This document shows, piece after piece, positions 29,580-41,479 of a stretch of 64,000 nucleotides of DNA. Below the pieces are notes generated by a model, which was given only the letters and a program-made list of their open reading frames with translations, searched no databases and had not been told where the DNA came from. Both the position numbers and the translations under genes were made by a program. The first letter of the stretch is position 1. Each line of letters begins with the position of its first letter. The stretch is from Urophycis tenuis. Lineage: Eukaryota; Chordata; Actinopteri; Gadiformes; Phycidae. The stretch covers positions 559,501-623,500 of the forward strand of contig JAXIVH010000045.1 in NCBI GenBank assembly GCA_036785325.1. The letters are read 5' to 3'.

Positions 29580-32500
29580 GACAGGTGGGCAGTGAGCAGA
29601 TTACAGAGTGGTTTCACCTGTATAAGTGTTGCGCCTTCTCTGGTGCGCACACTGCTGCCTGGCACTCGCGGTGTGGCGGGTGTGGATTGTTGGCTTGCTC
29701 CGGTTGTTTGGCGTGCTTCAGTCACTTGAAGGTAAGTCGGAATGACGCTACTTTCGTGCAATTTTATTGCACCTTTATGATGTGACAGCTGCCGTGATAT
29801 TGCAACTTTCCAGCGTTGGCCGTGTTGTTCGGGGGCAGTGTTAAGAGTGGACAGGAGCTGCGTAGCCTTCAACAAATCTTAACGATTTTATACAATTCCG
29901 ACCAAACTCCTCCGGCTGGAGTGAGCCACTTTTAAAAAACTTAAACTCATCACCGGCAAAATTAAGCATGACCCGTGGATTAATGACTCTTGGTGTTTAC
30001 ATTGTTGCACTGCTGATACTATCGGTTCGTGCCTGCTGGTGTCCACAACAATGCCAAGATGTAACCAACTACTCGGCTACGTCGATATCATTTGGCCATC
30101 ATGTAATTTACTCAGCTTTTAACAAACGTGTAGTCGTAACGTCAATAAAATCGACGAGAGCAAGTCGCCGATGGAAGCGCTATCACCAATACAAACATTT
30201 GTCTGCCTACCTGGCCTTCATGCTACTCCTTGCTGGGGATGTTCACCGCAACCCTGGACCTACTCGAGTGGATGTTTCTTCTCCGGATCAAGTGGCACGA
30301 AACACACAAACGAAACTGGTAGGATCTTGCAATACTTTCCATCCGAAGTTGCAGCAAAGTCGTGACTGTCTCTCTATTCAAACTGTGAATCATGCGAATA
30401 TCCTGTGGAATCCTCGAGATAAACCTACGGGTCTATTAGGAGGGCATCTGAACGTTCGGAGCATCACTTCAAAGACCGATGAAATCGACAAACTCTTATC
30501 AGACTCAAATCTGGATTTTCTATGTCTATCCGAAACATGGTTAACGTCAAATTCGCCGGACTCTGTTTATGCCATTTCAGGATATAATGTATTTAGGCAA
30601 GACAGACAGACCGGAAGAGGTGGCGGCCTGCTACGGTATATTAAGGACTGCTTTCGAAGCACCAGATACGAGCTGTCTGTAAACTTTGAATGCATTTCTG
30701 TGTCAGTGTCGTTGTCAGAAAATATGTCATTCATAATTACCTGCCTATATCGACCACCTTCATCAGATAACACTTTCTATGATGATTTTAAAGCACTCTT
30801 ATCAAAGTTTGAAAAACACCGGGAAGGAGCTCGTGATAGTTGGTGATTTTAATATTAACTGGTCTAGCAAATCAGATAGGAAAAAACTTAAAGATATCAC
30901 TGACAAACACGATTAATGGCCCAACTAGAATTACACGTTGTTCAAATACACAGATTGATTTGATATTCTGTAACAAACCAGAGAGAATCACTAAATCATA
31001 CAACTTTGTCACAGGCATCTCAGACCATAATCTTGTGTTGATATGTCGAAAATTAACCAAGAAAAGGTTTCTTTACAAAAATGATAATAAAACGGTGTCC
31101 TACAGAATACCAAAGAAGGATCTGCCACAGTTTGAGGGACAAATAAAATTATTAGACTGGACTGACTTCTCATGTGATAATCTAGGCCTTGATGATAAGT
31201 GCACACTTTTCCTTAAAAATATTACTAGTGTGAAAGACAAATTCATCAAGAAGTGTGTAAATGGACGCAAAAAATCCAATTTACCATGGCTAAATGAAGA
31301 ATTATGGAACCTAATGAGGAAAAGAGATACTGCCTTAAAAAGTAAATTGGACAATGACTATAGGATATTTAAAGGACTGAGGAATAAAGTAGTAAATATG
31401 CTCCGTAAAGCTAAAGCAAACTTTTTCATTGATCTCATCAATCAGGCCAGAGGTAATGGCCAACAAATATGGAAACACCTAAATACAATGTCAAGGAAAG
31501 TAGAGAAAGCAAATCAGCCTTTAGAGTTAAGCATTAATGGAAGCATCTCTAGAGATAACAATGAAATAGCATTGGCTTTTAATACTTTTTTTAAGGAGTC
31601 TGTTGAGCAGTTAGCAACAACTTTTGGTCATAGAACCATGCTCATTACTCCACTTAACTACGAATATCCAGTTTTAAGTTTTAAAGAAACAAATGAATAA
31701 GAGATAACCAAAATTTTGACCAATCTCAAAGGCTCTAAGGCTCAGGATGTTCATGGACTAGATTCCTCCCTCTTCAAGTGTAATGCCAAGGCACTATGCA
31801 CACCCATCACACACCTGGTTAATTTGTCAATTAATGAGTGTCTGTTTCCTGATGTTTGGAAAACAGCTGTGATAACACCTATATTCAAGGCTGGGGACCC
31901 TACTGATGTGGCAAATTACAGGCCCATAAGTATACTCCCAATCATCTCCAAGCTAATTGAGAGGGTTGTAGCAAACCAACTCACAGCCCATCTCAATGCA
32001 TGTCATATTTCATTGCATGCAATGCAATTTGGGTTCAGATCAAATCACTCCACGGACACCGCTTTATGCTACTTTGTGGAAGAACTGAAATCCAATTTAG
32101 ACAATGGGGGAGTGGTTGGAGCAATATTTCTAGATCTGAAGAGAGCCTTTGACACCGTAAACCACAATGTTTTAGTTTCTAAACTGTCCACTCATAACAT
32201 CTCAGCTGACACAATCAAGTGGTTTAAATCATACCTGTCAAGAAGGAAGAACTGCACTAAAATTAATGGCACACTTTCCAAATAAAATATCTGTTCAATA
32301 GGGGTGCCTCAAGGCTCAATCCTAGGCCCACTATTGTTCAGTATATATATTAATGATCTTCCTTCAGTATGTCCAGGCATTAACATCCAAATGTATGCTG
32401 ATGACACAGTTATCTATGTTCATGCAAAGACAAAACAACAAGCAGCATACAAACTCACAGGAGCGATTAACAAAATAGTCGACTGGCTGGATTACTCTTG

Positions 32501-33485
32501 TCTAACATTAAACACCTCAAAAACAGTTTGCATGTACTTCTCTTCACGGAAAAATACTACACAACAGCCTGACTTAGTTGTTAAGGGTCAAAAACTGCAA
32601 GTTGTAGATCATTTTAAATAATTAGGGGTAATTGTTGACTCAAATCTAAATTTTAAAAAACATATTAAAAAAGTAAATGGAAGAGTTAAAAGGAATCTCT
32701 TCAACTTTAAGATGATTAGAAATCAGATGACTACAGAGGCAGCTATTCTTTATTTTCATTCTATGATTTTAACACACATCTCATATTGCTTGACCACCTG
32801 GTCTCAAGCAAATGCAACCAACATGTCAGTAATGTATAAAGTGCATCAACAAGCACTTAAAATTCTTGACAAAAAGTCATACAGTCACCATCACTGTACT
32901 ATCATACAGAAGTATGGTTTATTTACTTTGGACAATCTCATTTTCTTTTCTAACACCTGTTTATTTTTCAAAATTATTAATAACCTTGCACCACCACCCC
33001 TTAAACAATTTGTGAGCCTTTGTAGACCCACAAGTGACATAAGGACGACAAGAGCATCATCTAGGGGGGATTGCAAAAGTATGTTTAGGCATTCTACCTT
33101 TGGCCAAACCGCTTTCTCAGTAAAAACATCAGGGTTGTGGAACAGCATCCCTGTTAGTATTCGACAAAGCGCCACACTCACCACCTTCAAATTAGGCCTT
33201 AAGAAATGGTTGAAAGCAAACCAACGTTGTGAACATTTGTAGACATTGATTCTTGTCTTTGTGTCATGTTTCATGTTTCTTTTTTACTCAATTTTATTTC
33301 TCTGTGTCACTGTGATGTGTGTTTGGGTCATAGTCCCAACTCATTACATGTTGTCTTTTATTTTACATTTTTATAATATCAACTCCTGTCCAGGGACGAC
33401 AGATGTAAATTAGACTTGTGGCTATAATCTGGCCCAACTATATTGTGCATTGTCCCTGTCAAATAAACGTAAATAAATAAAATCA
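29580..33485 (+). mobile_element. Nearly full-length LINE (EN + RT), several stops
   Basis: A 3.9-kb + strand element: GC-rich leader (about 29580-29967), coding region 29968-33242 and an AT-rich 3' end finishing aataaacgtaaataaataaa. No target duplication could be defined. The coding region has a frameshift near 30838 and stops at 31698, 32283 and 32619. Confidence 0.85.
29968..33242 (+). pseudogene. LINE ORF: endonuclease and reverse transcriptase
   Basis: It starts MTRGLMTLGVYIVALLILSV, an unusually hydrophobic beginning, and has LLAGDVHRNPGPT, the common LINE ORF2 lead-in motif. Endonuclease: LNVRSITSKTDEI, FLCLSETWLTSNSPD, CLYRPPSS, then after a frameshift VGDFNINWSS and ISDHNLVL. Reverse transcriptase: GSKAQDVHGLDSSLFK, FKAGDPTDVANYRPISILPI, QFGFRSNHSTDTALCYF, GAIFLDLKRAFDTVNHNVL, GVPQGSILGPLLFSIYINDL and the active site IQMYADDTVIYVH. 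It ends after SGLWNSIPVSIRQSATLTTF. The family is in the CR1/Jockey range; I do not assign a clade. Three stops and one frameshift make it non-functional. Confidence 0.87.
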
Positions 33486-33489
33486 AAAA

Positions 33490-35114
33490 GTGAGCGGAGT
33501 GTGGCGTCTGCTCCATACTGTTACCGCAGTCGGTGATCAGTTTCAGGGGCATAAAGCTCTCTTTGTTCGGGTAAGCGTGCTCTTTTGTTAACCTGCTGGT
33601 TGTGTTAGCTTTGTGCTTAGCTGTCTGCTCTCTGTCCTGTTGTTGCTGTTGAAGCTGCAGCGGCCCCTTTTCTTCCTCCTCCTGTGCTCTGGCGAAGCTG
33701 CCCTGCACGGCTCTGTGACGTATCCCAAACGTAAACCATCCACGGCCTCCGGTTCTGGTGCGGCCGCTCCGCCTTCTACATCTACTCCGTCTTCTACATC
33801 TACTCCGTCTTCTACATCTACTCCGTCTTCCACATCTACTCCGTCTTCTACATCTACTCCGTCGTCTTCATCGGCCTAGCTCTGCACCTGTTTAGTTCTA
33901 CTGTGATTGTGGTTTTGATTTGACATCTCAGTTGTTGTTGAGATCCCTGAGCTCTTTTTCTGATACTATAAATGAATAAATCTGGATATCTTTTGTAAGT
34001 CCGTCTCTCGTCCTCCATACCAAACGTGTAACAAATCTGTGTGACCTTGTGTTGGCCAAAGTACAGGGCCAAGGGTGTACTTCCTGGGGTGCAATTCCCC
34101 AGGTGGCGTTGTCGAGCAACTCCCCCCCTCCTTCTCTCCATTACGCCACATAAACAAATAGACCATAACATCAATAACATTCTCGGCAACAAGAAACATC
34201 TCAACATTAAATAAACATACATAAACATATTCTAAAGCCAAAATCTGGAAATATAAAATGAAGTCCCCCAGAGTGTCACCGCATGACGCTGCTGACACGG
34301 ACACCGAGGCTCATAATCACCCAAAAAGTTGTCAAACTGACCGTCGCTTGCAGGTGTGCCGCAGATGTCGGTGGGCTGACTTTGTCAGATTTGTAAGGCT
34401 GACAAATCCGCCGCTGACCCAGGTGGATGACTTTTCTGTTGTAAAAAGCAAACAACTCCACCAGTACAGCCTGTTTGTTTTATTACAGCCCGCAATCAAT
34501 GGATATCGCTGATAATTTTAATCTTGAAATGCCTTTCCACTTTCTTAACCTTTTCTTTTAATTCCAGTTCTGGAGTTGGTCTTCGTTTTTTATTATTTGA
34601 AGTTGTTCTGTGAAAGGACGCCTTGAAAAGGGCGATCCGACCAAACTAGCCACAACGTAATTCACAGAGGCGGCAGAGTGGTGAGAACGGTTGAGACTCA
34701 ACTAGGACTTTGTGAAGGCCTACAAGCTTATTTTTTTTGTCCCGCCCACTTGAAATCAAACTGTGGTCAATCTGCCACTCACTCTCCAAACCAAAACACA
34801 TAGTTTGGCCTTCTGCAGGAATTGTGAAGTCCTAACCAATTAATGAGCCAGCTAACCGGGCCTTGATAGAAACGGACAATTCTGATTGGATAACATGTTT
34901 TAGGGACCGTAACCATTTCATTGTGATGTGAATCTGACAGTAAACTTAATTTTAGAACATGGATGAGAGAAAATGTATTAAATGTATTGTGTTAAATTAA
35001 ATAAGATAGAAATTAAAAAAAATAATTATTATTATTTCTTATTTAATATTTTTTGGTCCAGAATTTTGTTAGGCCTTCTCTGAAAGCGTAGAAGGCCCTG
35101 AGGGTTCCCCACTG
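33490..35114. other. Unassigned region with an 18-bp repeat
   Basis: It contains the 18-bp minisatellite at 33769-33858 within GC-rich sequence. A stretch near 34030-34140 resembles LTR-type non-coding sequence but has no defined ends. The rest, to 35114, is AT-rich with no recognised coding sequence. Confidence 0.4.
33769..33858 (+). repeat. 18-bp minisatellite, five copies
   Basis: Units of ccgtcttctacatctact, with small changes, start at 33769, 33787, 33805, 33823 and 33841. In one + frame they read PSSTST repeats that end at a stop near 33877. No ATG or splice context supports a gene. Confidence 0.9.
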
Positions 35115-35211
35115 CTCTTGCGTGACCCACAGCGCCCCCGTTTGTGTCTACTATGCTAAACCTCCCACAACCATTTATAAGACTTTATAAAACACATACA
35201 ATAACACCACA
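35115..35211 (-). repeat. Truncated 3' LTR of gypsy element
   Basis: 97 bp closely matching positions of the LTR at 39368-39554 (gcgtgacccacagcgccccc, tttataagactttataaaac). The outer half is missing. The adjacent purine tract on the - strand (gaaaagggagatg, 35212-35222 region) is the expected polypurine tract. Confidence 0.75.
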
Positions 35212-35493
35212 TCTCCCTTTTCTAGAGAACAAAGGGTAGACTGCCTTTGTCTCATCAGACCTTAGAGGATTATTCTGCCTCTTTTGTTGTTCTTATTAAC
35301 AGAACAGTGTAACCATAAGCGCTTCAGTGAATGCTGACCCTAATGTAATCAAGTAATTACTGTATCTTGAACCAGGGTTAGTTAAAGTGCGAAAATAACA
35401 TCCCATGTTACTATAACATTTGTAACACAATACAACATATAACATTGTTTTAGCATCAAATCTCAGAGAGCCATTTTCTAGTTTTTCTGGTTT

Positions 35494-35544
35494 CCAGCGA
35501 CAACCACCAGAGACATTTTCAATGTCTCTGGTGGTTGTCGCTGG
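35494..35544. repeat. Perfect 24-bp-arm inverted repeat
   Basis: Arms 35494-35517 and 35521-35544 are exact complements around a 3-base loop (ttc). It lies in the 3' end region of the gypsy element, just past integrase. It looks like a local inverted copy made by template switching, since only one arm is expected. Confidence 0.9.
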
Positions 35545-35741
35545 AATGAAGAACCATTGTCTTGTCCAGGTGTATGTAGAGGTATCAAGTTCTGATGGTT
35601 GCGTCTCACAACACCCTGAGGTAACTCCACTATGTAGGACCTCGGAGCAGAGTGTTTCTGAAGCACTCTTCCTGACGCTCTTGTGTCCGTCACCCATACC
35701 CGCTCTCCTGGTGGCAGGCAACTGAGAGCTTGGGTATGATG

Positions 35742-38700
35742 TCACCTGTTGTAGTTTTCAGCATCTGACAGTCCCCTCTCCCTTTCCTTCCGAGTGACTG
35801 CGGTAGTGTCAGGCAATGCAGGCTCAAGCTGGGAAGAAAAAGTTAGCACCGTGGTACGAAGACGTCGGCCCATGAGGAGCTGCGCTGGACTGTAACCACT
35901 CTGGAGAGGTGTAGCTCTGTAAGCGAGTAGAGACAGATAGGGATCTTCTGCTTTTTTCAGGAGGTTTTTCACAGTCTGGATCGCTCGTTCAGCCTCACCA
36001 TTACTCTGTGGAAATCTCGGGCTGCTGGTGATGTGCTTGAATCCATAGGAAGCTGCAAAATTGGTGAAAGCTTGTCCAGAAAATTGTGGGCCATTATCTG
36101 ACATCAGGACCTCTGGGATGCCATGACGAGCAAAAATCGACTTTAAGTGCACAATTACATCAGTGGATCTAGTGTGAGATAATTGCGCCATCTCAACATA
36201 CCTGGAGAAGTAATCTACAACAAGCAGGTAGGTTTTTGTTCCCCAGGACAAACAAGTTTGCCCCCAGCTTTTGCCATGGCCTTTTGGGGCATACTGATGG
36301 TATCAGCGGCTCTTTGTGATTATGTCGCTCTTGTATACATGTCCTACAGTTGAGCACCATGTCATTCACCTGCTGGCTGAGTCCTGGCCACCACACACTC
36401 TGACGAGCACGGGCCTTACACTGCACCACACCTAGGTTACCTGGCTAGTAGCCTGGCTAGTACATCATCCTCATTGTTGATGGTATTACAAGCCGTGTGT
36501 CTTTCAGCAGTAAGCCATCCTTCACTGTGAGTGTGGCTCGCTCTGGCCAGTAGTTTTTCAGCACTGGTTCCTGCTTTGCATGTGCCGGCCATCCTTCCGT
36601 GCACAATACCATGACACGTGAGCATACGCTGTCGGCTTTAAGCTGCTCCTTCAGGTTCTCTTTGTATGAAAGACTGACAGAGAGGCTTTCAGTGACAGAG
36701 TCCACATAAATGTCGGTGCTCTCCATCAGCTCTCTTTCTTCTGCGGGCATGCTCGCTTTGACAGGTGAACGTGATAGTGTGTCAGCTGTCCAAAGAGACT
36801 TTCACGGCGCCTATCGCTGGATCATTTGCGGCAAAAGATCTTGGATCAGAGCTTTGGCTCCTAGCAGGCTGAGAAGGGGTTTATGATCTGTCTCCAGACA
36901 GAAATGTGTTCCAACGAGGAAATCCCGGAACCTTTCATAAGCCCACGTGAGGCCCAGGTCCTCCTCTACCTGTGTGTACCGCTGTTCTGTGGGGGTGAAT
37001 GACCTAGATGCATAAGCTGCAAAGGCTTCCATTCATCATCGTATCTCTGGAGAAGAACGCCTCCCAAGCCATAGGAAGATGCATCTGCTGACACTTTGGT
37101 GTCTTTGTTTGGGTCATACATGGCTAGCACAGTTGGAGAAGACAGTGCTTTCTTCAGTGTTTCGAACGCTGTAGCCTGGTCCATGTCCCAGACCCAGGAG
37201 TTCTTCTTTGAGAGAAGATCACAAAGTGGTTGTCTTTTTCTGCCAGCTGGGGAATGAACCTTCCCAGCTGATTGACCATCCCAAGAAAACTCCTCAACTC
37301 ACTCACATTTGTTGGCTCCTTCATCTTTGAGATAGCCTTCGGGGGTCGGGGCAGATGCCTGCAGTTGTGATAATGTGGCCCAGGAAAGCAACCTCTGTTG
37401 TTGAGAGCTCACACTTGTCCACATTTAGAGTTATGCCTGCTCTTTGCAGTCTTTGTAGCACCGCATGGAGTCGAGTGTCGTGCTCTGCCTGGTCCTTCCC
37501 CCACACAAGCAGGTCATCGATATGGCATATCACACCTTCGAGCCCCTCAGTAACCTGACCATCCTACTCTGGAAATGTTCAGGCGCTGAGGTGATGCCAA
37601 ATGGTAGACGGTTAAAGTGAAACTGCCCAAACGGTGTAGGAAAGGTACTTGGCTGATTCCTTTGTAAGTGGGATCTGCCAAAAACCCATGTTGGCATCCA
37701 GCTTGCTGAACAGCTTACCTCCTGTGAGTGTTCCCAGGCTCTGTTCCACTGTTGGCAGAATGTACTTCTCACGGTGCACATACACATTCAGGCCAGTAAG
37801 GTCCACGTACAGCCGCACCTTTGTCTGGTCCTTCTTGGGTACGACCACCATCTCGGCACACCAGTCGGTTGGCTCCTCCACTCTGCTGATGATGCCCAGT
37901 GCTCCATGCAGTGGAGCTCTTCCCTGACTGGGCCCACAAGCGGCAGTGGAATCCTTCTGGGGGTTTTAACTGAAAATGGCACAGCATCAGGTTTAAGCTT
38001 AATGGTGTACAGTTGTTTTAACATACCCAGCCCACTGCACAGCTTGGGATAACTTGACTTGAGGGTCCCCATGTCTATGCTGTTGACGCGGATGAGTAGA
38101 CCAAGGGCTTTATTGGCTGGCAACCCAAGCAAAGGTATACTCATGTTCTTGACCACATAAACTTTCTCCATGGTCTGCTTGGCTCCACACCTTACTGCAA
38201 TCTGGCAAACCCTGACACATCCAGAGGAATCTGGCCTGGCCCAAATAAGGGTCGCTCTGCATTTTGGAGAACTGGCTGCTTGGAGTTTGAAAACATGTTA
38301 TTGAACTCAGTCTGTGACACAGCAGTAACATCAGCTCCAGTGTCGAGTTTAAATGTGATATTTTTATCCATCACATGGACACAATGGACTGCAGTCCTTT
38401 ATCGTCATCAGATGTGACAGTGCCACGGAATAAACTTTCCTCGTCTTCCTCTATGCTCTGCACAGCTTTTCCTGCACGGCACACACACGTTGGTAGTGAC
38501 CTTTTTTTCCACAGGAATGGCACTAGGCTTCATTGGCTGGACATTCCTGCCTAGGGTGAGGTGTTCCACTACATTTTTTGCACTGGAAGATTTTATTGTT
38601 TTTACTCTTGTTGTGTTGTTTTTCTCCATAACATTTAGTTTTGGTGAATTTAAGCTTTTCCTTTTGGTATCTGCCTTTGTCCACAGAGTTACCACCCACA

Positions 38701-39275
38701 TGCAGTACTCCACTTGCATCACTTCTCAGCATGCTTGCTGCTTTTTAATCTCTTCAGATTGTCTTGCCATATTTATGGCTTTGTCCAGGTCCAAATCCTT
38801 TTCCATTTGCATTTGCATGCGTGTCCCGGATCAGTTTATCATGTAAAGTCCCATAGTTACAATGCTCTGCTAGTGCAAACAAAGCAGTAACAAATACATC
38901 CACAGTCTCGTTTGCTTTCTGTTTACGCATGTTACATTTTGCACGTTCATAAACAACGTTCTTTTTCACCACAAAGAATGAGTGGAAAGCATCCTTGACC
39001 CTGTCATGTTGGCGCTGGTCTATATTGTTAAGTTTCAGGCCTCTCAAAACATTGTCAGCTTCGTCTCCCATACAATAAATCAGCGTATGCACCTGATTAT
39101 CTTCGGAGCTGGCTTTTAAATTGCTTGCTTGGCGAAATCTCTCAAAACGCCAAATCCATTTTATCCACTCATATGGCTTTTGAGAAATCAAAGGGTTCTG
39201 GTGGCTGAATGCTGAATGTGGCGCTAGGTTTGTTAGCCGCTGTGCCAACTCCACTCTGTTCGCCTTCACCGTCAT
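35742..39275 (-). pseudogene. Gypsy gag-pol remnant (K02A2.6-like)
   Basis: Gag at 39275-38754: YEWIKWIWRFERFRQAS, then KRKQ-type text with NETVDVFVTALFALAEHC. Two zinc-knuckle-like blocks: CKKCSGTPHPRQECPANEA, then CHSCGKKGHYQRVC in a broken frame. Protease near 38374: FKLDTGADVTAVSQTEF. Reverse transcriptase, 38171-37321, in several frames: WCAEMVVVPKKDQTKVRLYV, GFWQIPLTKESAKY and HIDDLLVWGKDQAEHD (active site with I for the usual M). RNase H: KVSADASSYGLGGVLLQRYD and LGLTWAYERFRDFL. Integrase: VWWPGLSQQV, LLVVDYFSRYVEMAQL, DNGPQFSGQAFTNFA and SPRFPQSNGEAERAIQ. At least half a dozen frame changes. It is dead. Confidence 0.86.
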
Positions 39276-39352
39276 TCATTTTGCGTGCTCACCGATCTTT
39301 CTCTCTCTTGCCTTGCAGGTGGACCTTTTTCCCCTTCCGATTCAGTATGGCG

Positions 39353-39367
39353 CCACTTCTGACACCA
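39353..39367 (-). promoter_or_regulatory. Primer-binding site (tRNA-Leu type)
   Basis: On the - strand tggtgtcagaagtgg directly follows the LTR end. It pairs with a vertebrate tRNA-Leu 3' end as I recall it, with one mismatch. Confidence 0.7.
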
Positions 39368-39554
39368 TGTCGTGTTTGCTGTATTAATATACAAGCGTGA
39401 GACCACTTACTGAATGTAGGAAAAACTTAATTCAACTCTTCTTCAGCTCCGCTATAACTTAACATACTCTTGTGTGACCCACAGCGCCCCCTACTATGCT
39501 AGACCTCCCACAACCATTTATAAGACCTTATAAAACACATACAATAACACCATA
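39368..39554 (-). repeat. 5' LTR of gypsy element
   Basis: The + strand reads tgtcgtgtttgctgtattaa at one end and acatacaataacaccata at the other. It shares its right half with 35115-35211. Confidence 0.75.
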
Positions 39555-39662
39555 TCTCCCCTTTCTAGAGAACAGAGGGTAGACTGCCTTTGTCTTATCA
39601 GACCTTAGAGGATTATTCTGCCTCTTTGGTAAAACACATAAAACACATACAATAACACCACA
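39555..39662 (-). repeat. Extra polypurine/3' internal segment and LTR scrap outside the 5' LTR
   Basis: Positions 39555-39630 match 35212-35287, the internal 3' end of the same element (ctagagaacagagggtagac, gaccttagaggattattctg). Positions 39633-39662 repeat the LTR edge (acacatacaataacacca). The 5' LTR is thus preceded by the 3' internal end of another copy, a head-to-tail remnant. Confidence 0.72.
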
Positions 39663-39765
39663 TATTCCTGCTCGCATTTTTATTGGGTGGGGGGGGGGGG
39701 GATAGGTCTTTACCACACTGTCGTAACAACTCGTTGACGACACTCCCACTTCTAAGATTGTTCAA

Positions 39766-40060
39766 TCAGAATCAGAAACAAGTTTATTGCCAAGTAGGTT
39801 TACACATACAAGGAATTTGACTTGGTGCAATTGGTGCAAAAGAAAATCAGTATTATAAATATAAGTAAAATAACTATAAATATATATATATATATACAAT
39901 GTACAATGAACACGGAGCAGTAGTGCAGGCATAACGATAGCATGAGCAATTTGCGCAGAAATTGTACATTTATGTATCTGCTCAAATACGTGTAGTAATC
40001 TAAGTTGTTGTTGCTCATTGTTTGATATTGCAAGAATCAACTTCAACTGCATTGTCCAAC
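39766..40060 (-). mobile_element. LINE 3' end fragment
   Basis: On the - strand it ends ttggcaataaacttgtttct gattctgatt, the same type of tail as the LINE at 54601-56715 (gattctgattctgaa). Only 3' untranslated sequence remains, including a short TA run near 39885. Confidence 0.7.
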
Positions 40061-40600
40061 TTTGCTCCTCAGGCTGTAGACACTAGACCTAGAAAGCCCA
40101 GAACTACACGGGGGGGGGGGAGAGAAGTCAACGAGGGGGAAAGGGCTCAAAGGACTTGGATACGGACATCAAGAACAGACTGGAGGAGCTACAGAAGCAG
40201 CGCGCAGCAGAGACAAAGGTTTGTTTACAATTCCAATGTTGACTGTTTACAACCCAACAAGATATTGTGGTACCCCGGCGCCGTAGCGTCCCCTTCTCCC
40301 AATCACCACAAGTCTCTGCTTAAGGAAAAGCCACCCCAAGGCGCATTTATTTAGTCCAACACAAAACAAAGATGGGCTGACTATCGCCCCGTATGTTAAC
40401 CATAACAAAAGACTGGGCTCCTTGAGCCTCGGCTGGTCTCTCGTCCCCTTGGTCCGGATGCTTGGGGGAATGGGTCGTCAAACAAACCTTATGAAAATAT
40501 CTTGACAACTGGGCGATTTATGATCATTTTTATTGTGTAGAAACACCATTCCTCCATGGATGTAATGCACTGTAGGAGCGAGTGGCCCTGTTCCAAGATG
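40061..40600. other. Unassigned region with a short exon-like frame
   Basis: A G11 run is near 40110. After it, one frame reads DIKNRLEELQKQRAAETK and stops at a possible donor (aag/gtttgt) near 40218. It looks like a coiled-coil exon but has no clear acceptor and no recognised homolog. The remainder shows no structure that I recognise. Confidence 0.35.
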
Positions 40601-40759
40601 GCCGCCCTGTAGGCATGCCCATAGACATCCTATTAGGTAGACGCAACATTGGCTGCTGCCAAACGAGAAATTCGGCCGCCATATTGGAGTGGGGATCAGG
40701 AGCCGCGAGCAGCATTGACAGCAATAGTTGACAGGTAGCGTCTACAGAAGAAAACAAGG

Positions 40760-40839
40760 ATGCCGGGCTGGTGTTCAGCGTATTCCTGCTCAAATGAGCG
40801 GAGCGTCGAAAATAGGAATCGGGGGATTACTTTTCACAA
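40760..40839 (+). CDS. THAP-domain first exon
   Basis: An ATG at 40760 opens MPGWCSAYSCSNERSVENRN then RGITFH, followed by a consensus donor AA/GTAAGA at 40840. The C-x4-C spacing, the SCSN motif and the R-GITFH ending match the start of THAP zinc fingers, which bind DNA in P-element-type transposases and host THAP proteins. The second C-H pair would be in the next exon, which I did not find. The position inside inverted repeats suggests a transposon gene rather than a host gene. Confidence 0.6.
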
Positions 40840-41159
40840 GTAAGATTTAACACTAACGCACTATTGGTTGTATTATATTACCACAGAGTTGAGAAGGAGT
40901 ACTGAAATCGTAGCCAGCTAGGCTAACAAACAAACAAGAGTATGACCGTAATAGAATTGCTTGTCAATGAAATGAATGAAGTGAAGAAATGACATACTTG
41001 AACAACATAAAGTTGAAATAGATGTTGAAGATAAAGATTGTAAAAGCCAAGGGGGGGGGGGGGGGGTATTAGCGCTAGCTAACTAGACAATCAGATGGAC
41101 AGTGGCTATACATTATAGCTAGTATAGCCTATAGTATAATCTTTCCTATGGTGGCATCA

Positions 41160-41345
41160 TGCCTTCAGTGTGCATATTGTATCTCCCTCTGTCTCTCTCT
41201 CAACTCTCCTTCTTACCTCTTCTCTCTGTCATGTGGTTCAACTCCCTCTTCTCCCTCTCTCACCTCTTCTCTCTGTCATGTCGTTCAACTCCCTCTTCTT
41301 CCTCTCTCTCTCTCTCTCGACTCTCCCTCTCTTGCCTTTTCTCTC
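41160..41345. repeat. CT-rich low-complexity block
   Basis: Contains two copies of an approximately 48-bp CT-rich unit including cttctctctgtcatgt-gtt. Open frames here are compositional. Confidence 0.75.
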
Positions 41346-41479
41346 TATAGTGTAACACTCTGTAGTACCATTGATACACTTATTAATACTAACCATCATG
41401 AAACTTATAGCACGCCTAACCCACTCTATATATCTCTCTCTTCCCACTTACCTCACTTGTGAGGTAAACCATTACCAGT

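Larger units (their letters stand above)
35115..39554 (-). mobile_element. Gypsy/Mag-like LTR retrotransposon, - strand
   Basis: Order on the - strand: LTR (39554-39368), primer-binding site (39367-39353), gag (39275-38754), nucleocapsid, protease, reverse transcriptase, RNase H, integrase (to 35742), polypurine tract and truncated LTR. The primer-binding site tggtgtcagaagtgg fits the 3' end of tRNA-Leu apart from one base. Coding frames are heavily broken. Confidence 0.88.

Noticed and set aside
33613..33879. Frame with a hydrophobic start and PSSTST repeats, possible secreted protein
   Set aside because: No ATG start in a supported context; the repeats come from an 18-bp minisatellite.
41148..41462. 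Ser/Leu-rich frames in all + strand phases
   Set aside because: Compositional artefact of CT-rich low-complexity sequence.
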